A DNA stretch of 7,005 nucleotides from Acidobacteria bacterium CG_4_9_14_3_um_filter_49_7 (GTDB lineage Bacteria; Acidobacteriota; Holophagae; Thermotomaculales; Thermotomaculaceae): positions 1-7,005 of the forward strand of contig PFTO01000089.1 of NCBI GenBank assembly GCA_002789615.1, given 5' to 3'. The translations under genes were made by a program, and so were the position numbers. Below, in pieces: positions 1 through 6,055 of this stretch (position 1 is its first letter; each line of letters begins with the position of its first letter). Below the pieces are notes generated by a model. That model was given only the letters and a program-made list of their open reading frames with translations, made no database searches and was not told the origin of the DNA.

Positions 1-858
1 ACACCATCAGTTTTTCAGCCGCCTGAAGCGCGGCCTCAGCTTCCGTTGAGGGCAGCAGTACGATAAATTCTTCCCCACCCCACCTGCACAGAAGATCCGA
101 TGCCTCAGGGAAGATATCATGGCGTCCGCAACGGCACAGATTACCTCATCTCCTGTGTTATTGCCAAAGCGGTCATTGAATTGTTTGAAGTGGTCAATAT
201 CAATCATAAGTAATGAAACCAGGCTGAGATTTCTTGCGGCAAGAGTGGCGAGCGGATAGGCCATTTCCTTGAACCCACGTCGATTTAACAGTCCTGTTAA
301 ATAATCACGTGTGGCCAGTTGTGCCAGTTTCCTGTTGTCAGTCCAGAGACGTTCAAGGCTCGTGCCAATGAGCTCCAGTTCCGGAGTGAGCAACCCGAAT
401 TTTGAAAGCGCTTTCAGAAACGCATGAATGTGCTGATCATATGCATCACCGGGGTTTTCAATATTCGTATGCGAACCCAGATATTCAAACAAGGTTCCAA
501 TAGCCGGATGAAGAAGGAAGAATTCCAGCCTGAGGGCAACTAGAAACATCGTCCTGGTGTCCAGCGATTCCACTGAATCTGCAATCAAGGCCTTGGCATC
601 AGCTTCCCGTTTTGTCAGCTCTTCCAGCACAAGAGTGGGTTCATCAAAAACCAGAGGCAGTTCCTCCAGTTCTTTCAGGTTGGAGACGCTGGACCAGAAT
701 GCAACGTGTGTGCTTTCTTCCCGTGCCATGTGATCCCAGAATTGACTGAGCGAGGGTGATTCTGACTGTTTCGAAAACTGGCTGTACGTCTTTTGCGAAA
801 GCTGGTCAAGCCTCAGGCACACTTCCACAATATCTGCAAGATTGGGTGTTGGGTCCAT
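1..858 (-). CDS. Ferritin-like domain + GGDEF diguanylate cyclase; frameshifted, partial at window edge
   Basis: This is a likely c-di-GMP synthase with an N-terminal sensor. Residues about 8-155 are helical and resemble rubrerythrin/ferritin-like bundles: D18 seven residues before Y25, E48-x-x-H51 in helix two, E112 in a third helix and H145 in a fourth. Two usual diiron positions look replaced (D18 for Glu, Q142 for Glu), so metal binding is uncertain. The GGDEF domain starts near residue 182 with DYLTGLLNRRGF and the metal-binding segment MIDIDHFKQFND. The original frame is lost after about residue 247 (near base 118) and would end at a stop at base 7. In the neighbouring frame (bases 118 to 2) the domain continues with DIFPEASDLLCRWGGEEF, so one base is missing compared with an intact gene. 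The signature is GGEEF (bases 79-65). The usual RxxD inhibitory site reads EASD. The 3' end lies outside the window. The start ATG at 858 has only a weak ribosome binding site. Confidence 0.85.
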
Positions 859-950
859 TCTCTACTGTTTCCATGCAATCAGGCTGAAAAGTCGAATCTT
901 TCTTCTCTACCTGTAAGATTCCCTTAAAAAAACTGGTTTCTATACAGGGG

Positions 951-978
951 AATATACTTTTTTAGTTGTTTCTGCAAA
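951..978 (-). promoter_or_regulatory. Possible sigma70-type promoter for the GGDEF gene
   Basis: On the minus strand, TTTGCA (978-973) and TATATT (956-951) are separated by 16 bases in an AT-rich stretch about 95 bases upstream of the ATG at 858. The -35 match is only 4 of 6 and the -10 match 5 of 6, so this is a weak prediction. The rest of the 859-1096 gap shows no open gene or RNA structure that I can support. Confidence 0.25.
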
Positions 979-1096
979 TTTTCCCGTTTCTCAAGTCAAT
1001 TGAAGTCAACAAAATATGGCTTGCAGGGACATAGCAGCCACTGTCGCTGAGCGGAACAGGGAGTGGTCCCATCTTACCTGTTCAATCTATTTGCAC

Positions 1097-1125
1097 TTGA
1101 CAAATTGCCTGAATTACTTTACAAA
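1097..1125 (+). promoter_or_regulatory. Predicted sigma70-type promoter of tpx
   Basis: A perfect TTGACA (1097-1102) is followed after 17 bases by TACAAA (1120-1125), a 4 of 6 match to the -10 consensus. Transcription would start near 1132, about 25 bases before the tpx ATG. The -10 box overlaps the left arm of an inverted repeat (1114-1141), so a repressor bound there could block RNA polymerase. Confidence 0.55.
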
Positions 1126-1141
1126 AAAGGTAGTAAAGTAA
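1114..1141 (+). promoter_or_regulatory. Perfect 9-bp inverted repeat, candidate operator of tpx
   Basis: The arms TTACTTTAC (1114-1122) and GTAAAGTAA (1133-1141) are exact reverse complements separated by 10 bases. The repeat covers the predicted -10 box and start site and ends five bases before the ribosome binding site (1147-1151). Its position suggests control of the peroxide-defence gene. The sequence does not match the PerR, OxyR or OhrR boxes I know, so the regulator is unknown. It could also form a weak hairpin in the mRNA leader. Confidence 0.5.
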
Positions 1142-1156
1142 AATTCGGAGGTAATT

Positions 1157-1660
1157 ATGACGACTATAACACTTCAAGGCAACCCGATCGAAACAGTTGG
1201 AGAACTTCCCACAATTGGAGCTCCTGCTCCTTCATTCACACTGACTCGCACAGATCTGGCGGATGTTTCTCTGAAGGACTTCAAAGGAAAGAAATTGATA
1301 CTGAACATTTTCCCCAGCCTGGACACACCCGTTTGTGCCAACTCTGTCCGCCGATTCAACAAGGCCGCCGCAGAAAACACAGACGCGCTGGTGTTGTGTA
1401 TTTCGGCCGATCTCCCATTTGCCCACGGACGGTTTTGCACAACAGAAGGATTGGAAAACGTGGTATCACTGTCCGTGATGCGATCTCCTGAATTCGGACA
1501 GGATTATGGAGTGGGCATTGCCAACGGCCCACTGCGGGGGCTCCTTTCCCGTGCAATTGTTCTGGTTGATGAAGGCGGGATTGTCCGGTACACGGAACAG
1601 GTTCCGGAAATTGCACAGGAACCGGACTATGAGGCGGCTCTGGCAGCGCTGAACAGCTGA
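1157..1660 (+). CDS. tpx: Thiol peroxidase (atypical 2-Cys peroxiredoxin, Tpx)
   Basis: This enzyme reduces hydrogen peroxide and alkyl hydroperoxides in the cytoplasm, normally recycled by thioredoxin. The 167 residues match the family length (about 168). The thioredoxin-fold core begins near residue 18. The peroxidatic cysteine is C60 in SLDTPVCANSVRRFN, with the family's TxxC spacing, and the resolving cysteine is C94 in RFCTTEGL, as in other Tpx proteins. A strong ribosome binding site (GGAGG, 1147-1151) lies five bases before the ATG at 1157. The gene appears to be transcribed alone from the promoter at 1097-1125, under a possible operator. It ends six bases before the stop of the opposing gene at 1667. 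The identification is firm. The natural substrate range cannot be read from the sequence. Confidence 0.96.
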   Translation: MTTITLQGNPIETVGELPTIGAPAPSFTLTRTDLADVSLKDFKGKKLILNIFPSLDTPVCANSVRRFNKAAAENTDALVLCISADLPFAHGRFCTTEGLENVVSLSVMRSPEFGQDYGVGIANGPLRGLLSRAIVLVDEGGIVRYTEQVPEIAQEPDYEAALAALNS

Positions 1661-1661
1661 A

Positions 1662-1685
1662 AACGGCTACTCCAGTTTTGCCGTT
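1662..1685. terminator. Weak possible bidirectional hairpin between converging genes
   Basis: AACGGC (1662-1667) and GCCGTT (1680-1685) can pair across a 12-base loop just after the tpx stop and over the last codons of the opposing gene. There is no clear U-tract on either side, and an alternative AAAAC/GTTTT pairing competes. It is listed only because it sits exactly where two transcripts converge. Confidence 0.2.
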
Positions 1686-2005
1686 GAATTAAGAGCAAGG
1701 GCTGTTTCCTTCCGTTTGAACCCCGATACTGTGTTCAAAGTGTGAATCCATCGGCCATCAGGCCGGTGAAAAGAAATCATTCCCCCGCCCGGAAACGGTA
1801 TCATCACAACGGGGTCCGGGACCGCGGGCGAATGAAATTCGACAGGGACTCCCTCCATTCCCAGGAATTCCAGCGGAGGTGTTGGTGTGGCCCCGCCACT
1901 TAATATCCAACGCCCCGGGCAGTTTTTGATCTCCTGCCAGTCATATTTTCGAAACACAAACTCAAAGGAAACCGGTGGCTCATCCATGAAATCATCATAC
2001 CGCAA
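1667..2005 (-). CDS. Conserved-looking hypothetical protein, 106-112 aa
   Basis: I do not recognise a named family. The protein is soluble, with no signal peptide or membrane segment, and is rich in Pro, Gly and aromatic residues. It contains blocks that look constrained, such as NCPGRWIL (residues 28-35), PFPGGGMISF and GRWIHTLNTVSGFKRK, typical of small compact domains. The reading frame fills the space between the tpx stop and the VOC gene on the opposite strand. The longest start is a TTG at 2005; the first in-frame ATG is at 1987 (residue 7), and an in-frame stop lies upstream near 2036. Neither start has a convincing ribosome binding site. Only 62 bases separate it from the divergent VOC gene, so promoters may overlap. 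I think it is a real gene because of its composition and because nothing else explains the stretch. Confidence 0.6.
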   Translation of the reverse strand: MRYDDFMDEPPVSFEFVFRKYDWQEIKNCPGRWILSGGATPTPPLEFLGMEGVPVEFHSPAVPDPVVMIPFPGGGMISFHRPDGRWIHTLNTVSGFKRKETALALNSTAKLE

Positions 2006-2067
2006 CTGACCAAAATCCGTTCTTCCATGGTAAACTTAAACCATAATTATCAGAAAAGGAGAGTGGG

Positions 2068-2484
2068 ATGATGGAAGCGAAGCCTCCGGCAGGAACCATT
2101 GGCTGGCATGATTTAACGGTTTCAAATGCCGAAACAATTCGGGATTTTTACAGGGCGGTAGTGGGTTGGCATTTTGAATCCGTGCCAATGGGCGACTACG
2201 AAGATTACAGCATGCTGACGGCGGCAGGAGAATGCATTGCGGGCATCTGCCATTCCCGGGGTGGCAATGCAGATCTTCCGCCACAGTGGTTGATGTATAT
2301 CCATGTGGACAATCTTGATCAGTCATTGCAGGAAGTACGGGACGCAAACGGCGGTATTGTGACTGGCCCAAAGACAATGCCGGGTTATGGACGGTATGCC
2401 GTAATTCGGGATCCTGCCGGCGCGGTCTGCACATTGTTTGAAGCCGAAACCAGTGAGGAGGAAAGCAATGGAAAAAAAGAATAA
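2068..2484 (+). CDS. VOC-family (glyoxalase/bleomycin-resistance fold) protein
   Basis: This 138-residue protein has the vicinal-oxygen-chelate layout. Module one starts with WHDLTVSNAETIRDFYRAVVGW (His14, then the FYRAVVGW helix end). Module two starts with MYIHVDNLDQSLQEVRDANGG (His79) and ends with IRDPAGAVCTLFEAE (Glu125). His14, His79 and Glu125 are placed to act as metal ligands. The family includes glyoxalases, extradiol dioxygenases and antibiotic-binding proteins, and the substrate cannot be inferred. AGGAG at 2057-2061 precedes the ATG at 2068; a second ATG follows at 2071. The 3' end overlaps the start of the amidase by 17 bases, so the two are probably co-transcribed and translationally coupled. 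Confidence 0.88.
   Translation: MMEAKPPAGTIGWHDLTVSNAETIRDFYRAVVGWHFESVPMGDYEDYSMLTAAGECIAGICHSRGGNADLPPQWLMYIHVDNLDQSLQEVRDANGGIVTGPKTMPGYGRYAVIRDPAGAVCTLFEAETSEEESNGKKE
2455..2461 (+). promoter_or_regulatory. Ribosome binding site that fixes the amidase start
   Basis: GAGGAGG lies six bases before the ATG at 2468, inside the VOC coding region. It supports that start over the upstream in-frame TTG at 2438. Confidence 0.8.
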
Positions 2485-4144
2485 GAATGCCGAATATCCA
2501 GGTGTAAACCGGCGGGACTTTCTGAGGGCAGGGGCGGTTGGGGCCGCTGTTTTGGCAGTCGGCGGAGCTGCTGTTTCCTGTTGTACAAAAGGTAAGGAAA
2601 AGGAACAGGCTGGTGTGCGGAGTGCTTCGGTAGTAGCAGACAATTTTGAGTGGAAAGAAGCAACGACGGTCGAATTACAGGCGGCGATGGCCTCAGGTAA
2701 ATTGACTGCTGTGAGTCTGTTGGATGCTTATCTGGATCGGATTCAACGACTGGATAAGCAGGGGCCAGCCGTTAACACAGTATTGGAGTTGAACCCCGAC
2801 GCCATGGAAATCGCAAAAAAACTGGATGAGGAACGCCTTGCGGGAAAGGTACGCGGCCCACTTCATGGCATACCGGTTCTGATCAAAGGGAATATTGATA
2901 CCCATGACAAGATGAGCACCACCGCCGGCTCACTGGCAATGGCCGGTTCAAAACCATTGAAGGACGCCCCCATTGTGACTCGGATGCGGGAAGCCGGGAT
3001 GGTTATAATGGGCAAAGCCAATCTAAGCGAATGGGCCAATTTCCGCTCTACACGATCCTCCTCCGGATGGAGCAGCCAGGGGCGTCAGACGCGAAACCCG
3101 TACGCACTGGATCGGAGTCCGTGCGGTTCCAGTTCCGGCAGCGGCGCGGCGGTTTCGTCCAACTTCTGTTCCATCGCGGTAGGCACAGAAACTGACGGAT
3201 CCATTGTTTGCCCGTCGCACGCAAATGGAGTGGTGGGAATCAAACCCACGGTTGGTCTGGTAAGCCGGTCAGGAATTATCCCGATTTCCCACACCCAGGA
3301 CACGGCAGGACCGATGGCCCGAACAGTAGCGGATGCGGCGGCGCTTCTCAGTATCATGGCAGGAATGGACAAGGATGACCCTGCTACCGTGGCCATACCG
3401 GGGGTAATTCCTGACTATACACAATTCCTGGTGAAGGAAGGCCTGAAGGGTGCCAGAATCGGTGTAGCGCGGAAATATTTCGGATTCCATGAGCAGGTGG
3501 ACGCTATTATGGAAGAGGCCATAGCCGCGATGAAAAAAGCCGGTGCCGTTATCGTGGACCCGGCGGAGATCGAAACAAAAGAAGAAATAGGCAAACCGGA
3601 ATGGGAGGTTCTGCTGTACGAATTCAAACACGATCTCAATGCATATCTGAAGGGGCTGGGTCCCGATGCCCCGGCCAGAACGCTTGCAGATCTGATCGTG
3701 TTTGACCGGACACATGCAAAGGAAACGATGCCCTTCTTCAGACAGGAGATATTCGAGTTGGCGGAGGCAAAAGGCCCATTGACCGAAAAACCCTATCTGG
3801 AAGCGCTGACCGCCTGCCGGAAGTTAAGTAGAGACAAGGGAATTGATGCCACATTAAAGAAGCACCGACTGGACGCCATCGTAGCACCGACCGGTGGACC
3901 TGCGTGGGAAATAGATCGGATCACCGGAGATCACTTTCTCGGAGGTTCTTCAGAACCGGCAGCGGTGGCAGGCTACCCCAGCATCACGGTACCGGCCGGT
4001 TTCGTATTCGGATTACCGGTGGGCATTTCCTTTTTCTCAACAGCATGGCAGGAGAGTACCTTGATCCGATTGGCTTACGCATTCGAACAGGAAACGTGCA
4101 GAAGGAGAGCGCCGGAATTTCGGAGTGAGGCGGTCTTAAGCTGA
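2468..4144 (+). CDS. Tat-exported amidase-signature hydrolase, possible lipoprotein
   Basis: This is an amidase-signature enzyme of 558 residues that hydrolyses a carboxamide through a Ser-cisSer-Lys triad. The N-terminus carries a twin-arginine signal: NRRDFLRAG (residues 14-22), then a hydrophobic Ala/Gly/Val stretch to about residue 37. AVSC at 35-38 is a permissive lipobox, so C38 may be lipidated. The catalytic residues visible by family alignment are Lys140 (IPVLIKGNID), cis-Ser222 (PCGSSSGSG) and nucleophile Ser245 (GTETDGSIVCPS). The blocks GIKPTVGLVSRSGIIPIS and DTAGPMARTVADAA resemble bacterial peptide amidases of the Stenotrophomonas type, so a peptide or amino-acid amide substrate outside the cytoplasm is plausible but inferred. 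The ATG at 2468 is chosen for its strong ribosome binding site and because it places the Tat motif normally. The gene ends one base from the hgcB stop on the other strand. Confidence 0.93.
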   Translation: MEKKNKNAEYPGVNRRDFLRAGAVGAAVLAVGGAAVSCCTKGKEKEQAGVRSASVVADNFEWKEATTVELQAAMASGKLTAVSLLDAYLDRIQRLDKQGPAVNTVLELNPDAMEIAKKLDEERLAGKVRGPLHGIPVLIKGNIDTHDKMSTTAGSLAMAGSKPLKDAPIVTRMREAGMVIMGKANLSEWANFRSTRSSSGWSSQGRQTRNPYALDRSPCGSSSGSGAAVSSNFCSIAVGTETDGSIVCPSHANGVVGIKPTVGLVSRSGIIPISHTQDTAGPMARTVADAAALLSIMAGMDKDDPATVAIPGVIPDYTQFLVKEGLKGARIGVARKYFGFHEQVDAIMEEAIAAMKKAGAVIVDPAEIETKEEIGKPEWEVLLYEFKHDLNAYLKGLGPDAPARTLADLIVFDRTHAKETMPFFRQEIFELAEAKGPLTEKPYLEALTACRKLSRDKGIDATLKKHRLDAIVAPTGGPAWEIDRITGDHFLGGSSEPAAVAGYPSITVPAGFVFGLPVGISFFSTAWQESTLIRLAYAFEQETCRRRAPEFRSEAVLS

Positions 4145-4145
4145 T

Positions 4146-4424
4146 TCAGCCGCAGCATCCACAATCCGGTCCTGTCCCCTGAGACTTCCCTTTCAGTACT
4201 GCGTAGGCACAGCCTACACCGGAGCGGACGGAGATTACTTCAACCGGACAGTTGAGTGCGCAGGCCCCACATTCCATGCATTTTTGATGCTGGACGATGT
4301 CAGCTTTTCGATCGTTCAAACGAAATACCCGATGGGGGCAGACTTCGACACAACGGCCGCAACCGATGCATTTGTCCTGATCCAACTTCAGCGTCACCAC
4401 GTTGTGAAGATATTCGTGAGCCAT
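4146..4424 (-). CDS. hgcB: HgcB, 2[4Fe-4S] ferredoxin of mercury methylation
   Basis: This 92-residue ferredoxin is the electron donor that returns the HgcA corrinoid to Co(I) and may help deliver mercury. It has two cluster motifs: C19-IG-C22-GR-C25-VEV-C29-P and C49-ME-C52-GA-C55-ALN-C59-P. Two features separate HgcB from ordinary ferredoxins and both are present: an extra cysteine in GVGCA (C72), and a cysteine-rich C-terminus, here PDCGCCG (C88, C90, C91). The family usually ends with a vicinal cysteine pair. The length agrees with known HgcB proteins (about 95). The ATG at 4424 follows the hgcA stop by a single base, with a G-run (4430-4435) as ribosome binding site inside hgcA, so translation is coupled. 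Adjacent hgcA makes the assignment secure. Confidence 0.96.
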   Translation of the reverse strand: MAHEYLHNVVTLKLDQDKCIGCGRCVEVCPHRVFRLNDRKADIVQHQKCMECGACALNCPVEVISVRSGVGCAYAVLKGKSQGTGPDCGCCG

Positions 4425-4425
4425 T

Positions 4426-5436
4426 TCATCCCCCCAGTATCAATTGGCCTGTGTAGGCGATTACACCAAGCACAGCTGAGGCCACCATCATGGGCACCGC
4501 GCGTTTCAACTCGAATTCCACACCCGAGAGTGACGTGAAAGTCGTGGCCCCTGTAAAATTGAGCGCGATGAAAGAAACCAGCGGCGGGAGGATTAGCAGC
4601 AAAGTGGCGGCAAGCCATCCACCAGCATGGATAAATAGTGCCAATCCCCCCGCGTACAAAATGCCCAGCAGCCATCCCCCTGCCGCGAACGATCGCAGCG
4701 GTATGACCGGCAGCAGAATTGGAAACAGGATGGTTCCGGTGAGAATCGCTCCGAGAAACGGGAGCATGGCCAGTGCCGTGGCAATTGACAGATTAATCCC
4801 TCCCAGAAGACTGAGGAGTACGACTGGAATTGCGATGGGAAGAAAATATCGAAGTGCCTGAACCAGCTCAACCGGAACAACTGCCAATCTCTCACGCAGG
4901 GTGAATGTCACAGTTCGCATCTGCTCGTTTGCTTTCATCTCGTTTGCAAGAAAAGCCTGAATGTCAGAAGCCCGTACCGGACCATACGTCACGCGAAATT
5001 CGGTCTGCTTCTGTACCTCGTGGGCCGAAATTCCCGGGGCACCAAGCTGGGGAAAAATGATGGTCTTGTGGGTGACAACCTGGCCCAGGTGATGTTTCCG
5101 GATTCGTTTCACCAGCTCGTCTGTGCCAAAAGTCTTTTTCCCGGCGGCGCACCAGACGTTGATTCCGTGGGTGTTCAACACCAGTATCCACAAATTCTGT
5201 CCGGCCAGTGACCTGCGGAGTACATCAAAAGTCAGCTTGTAGTTGGCCGTGACCAGCACGGGGTCCTCCGGGCTGGGAAGACCCATGGCATACAGTCCCG
5301 GTTGGACCCGGTATCTATTCCGCCCAAATCCCCAACGCATTTTCCAGGCTCCCAGGTGGTCCCGCCACGTCCACGTCGCTTGAACCTTCCTTGTGCGACA
5401 GGGATGTTCATTTTCCGGGCACGCATTTTCCATCAT
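4426..5436 (-). CDS. hgcA: HgcA, corrinoid methyltransferase for mercury methylation
   Basis: HgcA is a membrane protein that transfers a methyl group from methylcobalamin to Hg(II), producing methylmercury; the methyl group is thought to come from the one-carbon/acetyl-CoA pathway. Residues about 40-190 form the corrinoid-binding domain related to the CFeSP protein of the Wood-Ljungdahl pathway. They include the diagnostic cap helix N93-VWCAAGK-100, whose Cys96 is the expected lower cobalt ligand. Other HgcA-like blocks are FPQLGAPGISAHEV (128-141) and YGPVRASDI (151-159). Residues about 196-334 hold roughly five hydrophobic helices (near 196-212, 217-243, 251-269, 274-292, 314-334), with NFTGATTFTSLSGVEFE before the last. 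At 336 residues the length is typical. The start at 5436 is chosen because GAGGAG lies five bases upstream; the frame stays open to 5520 but that would run deep into marR. The start overlaps the marR stop (ATGA), and hgcB follows after one base. Confidence 0.97.
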   Translation of the reverse strand: MMENACPENEHPCRTRKVQATWTWRDHLGAWKMRWGFGRNRYRVQPGLYAMGLPSPEDPVLVTANYKLTFDVLRRSLAGQNLWILVLNTHGINVWCAAGKKTFGTDELVKRIRKHHLGQVVTHKTIIFPQLGAPGISAHEVQKQTEFRVTYGPVRASDIQAFLANEMKANEQMRTVTFTLRERLAVVPVELVQALRYFLPIAIPVVLLSLLGGINLSIATALAMLPFLGAILTGTILFPILLPVIPLRSFAAGGWLLGILYAGGLALFIHAGGWLAATLLLILPPLVSFIALNFTGATTFTSLSGVEFELKRAVPMMVASAVLGVIAYTGQLILGG

Positions 5437-5903
5437 GACTGCTCCTCTTTTGTAAGCGTTGTCGGACAACAGGAATTGGTATCTACTTTCGAGAGGGTGT
5501 CCGCGAGTATTTCGAGGCATTCAGTTAGTCTGTCCATCCGATCCTCCGGCACGTTCTGAAGTGTTTGCTGGTAGAACCGGTCGGACACTCCGTGGATTTT
5601 TCCAAGCTGGTTCTTTCCGGATCGGGTCAGTCGCAGAATAACGGCCCGTCGGTTACCCGGATCTTCCTTTCGTTCCACAAGTCCGCTTCCAACAAGTGAA
5701 TCAATTGTCCGACTGACAGTACTCTTGTCTAACTCCATTCGTTTGGCCAGTTCCGACAGGTTCAGGGGACCGGCTTCGCCAAGTTCCACCAGTGTGTGGC
5801 ATTGTACCAGGGTGACGCCGCAGCACGCCGTGCTCCTTTCCAGGGTCCGCTCGGCCTGCCGCTCCAATCGTCTCAACTGTGATCGAAATGCCCGTATATT
5901 CAT
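5433..5903 (-). CDS. Cysteine-rich MarR-family regulator, first gene of the hgc operon
   Basis: This is a winged-helix DNA-binding regulator of 156 residues, a normal MarR length. Residues 48-75 form the helix-turn-helix (NLSELAKRMELDKSTVSRTIDSLVGSGLV). The wing follows with DPGNRR (81-86), and flanking helices would make the dimer interface. It has six cysteines: C27 and C28 next to each other, C35, C129, and a vicinal pair C145-C146 near the C-terminus. This is unusual for MarR proteins and suggests thiol or soft-metal sensing; that is inference. GGGAGGAG (5913-5906) sets the ATG at 5903; the frame runs open to 5993 but without a ribosome binding site. The stop overlaps the hgcA start by four bases. 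A TTGACA box and a MarR-type palindrome lie directly upstream, so it probably controls its own operon. Confidence 0.92.
   Translation of the reverse strand: MNIRAFRSQLRRLERQAERTLERSTACCGVTLVQCHTLVELGEAGPLNLSELAKRMELDKSTVSRTIDSLVGSGLVERKEDPGNRRAVILRLTRSGKNQLGKIHGVSDRFYQQTLQNVPEDRMDRLTECLEILADTLSKVDTNSCCPTTLTKEEQS
5442..5447 (-). promoter_or_regulatory. Ribosome binding site that fixes the hgcA start
   Basis: On the minus strand GAGGAG lies five bases before the ATG at 5436, within the last codons of marR. It argues for the 336-residue HgcA and for coupled translation with marR. Confidence 0.8.
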
Positions 5904-5905
5904 TG

Positions 5906-5913
5906 CTCCTCCC
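5906..5913 (-). promoter_or_regulatory. Ribosome binding site that fixes the marR start
   Basis: GGGAGGAG on the minus strand lies just before the ATG at 5903 and rules out the longer reading from 5993, which would place the promoter and operator inside the gene. Confidence 0.75.
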
Positions 5914-5917
5914 AATA

Positions 5918-5929
5918 GTTGCATACAAC
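5918..5929 (-). promoter_or_regulatory. Candidate MarR operator upstream of the marR-hgcA-hgcB operon
   Basis: The minus strand reads GTTGTATGCAAC, a palindrome with one mismatched pair that fits the TTG-N4-CAA form seen in many MarR boxes. It sits between the predicted promoter and the ribosome binding site, around the expected transcription start. Two TTGTTGT repeats lie just upstream and may be further half-sites. Confidence 0.5.
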
Positions 5930-5933
5930 AACA

Positions 5934-5962
5934 AATGTCGTTCACAACAATGGGTTTGTCAA
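5934..5962 (-). promoter_or_regulatory. Predicted promoter of the hgc operon
   Basis: A perfect TTGACA (5962-5957) is followed after 17 bases by GACATT (5939-5934), which matches the -10 consensus at only three positions. A poor -10 fits a regulated promoter. The start site would fall near 5927, inside the candidate operator. Confidence 0.4.
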
Positions 5963-6055
5963 TAAGAAAATGATGGCGGCGCAGAAAAAGCATTGTGACT
6001 CAAGTTCGAGATGAAACGGAGATGATTTCAGTTCAGCGGAAAGGAAACAAAATTG

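Noticed and set aside
910..948. Inverted repeat CCTGTA / TACAGG upstream of the GGDEF gene
   Set aside because: Only six bases per arm with a 27-base gap; too weak to call an operator.
1063..1491. 142-residue open frame overlapping tpx
   Set aside because: Shadow of tpx in another frame, with low-complexity basic composition and no recognisable domain.
2438..2467. TTG start for the amidase
   Set aside because: The ATG at 2468 has GAGGAGG six bases upstream and gives a normal Tat signal length.
4203..4217. Hairpin GTAGGC-ACA-GCCTAC inside hgcB as a terminator
   Set aside because: It lies in the coding sequence for the conserved GVGCA region and has no U-tract; most likely a coincidence of codons.
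4490..4861. 123-residue plus-strand frame opposite hgcA
   Set aside because: Antisense shadow of the HgcA membrane domain; no ribosome binding site or family likeness.
5437..5520. Longer HgcA with 28 extra N-terminal residues
   Set aside because: The frame is open, but the extension lies inside marR, has no good ribosome binding site, and the ATG at 5436 has GAGGAG at ideal distance.
5904..5993. Longer MarR starting at 5993
   Set aside because: The extension would contain the promoter and palindrome and lacks a ribosome binding site; the start at 5903 has a strong one.
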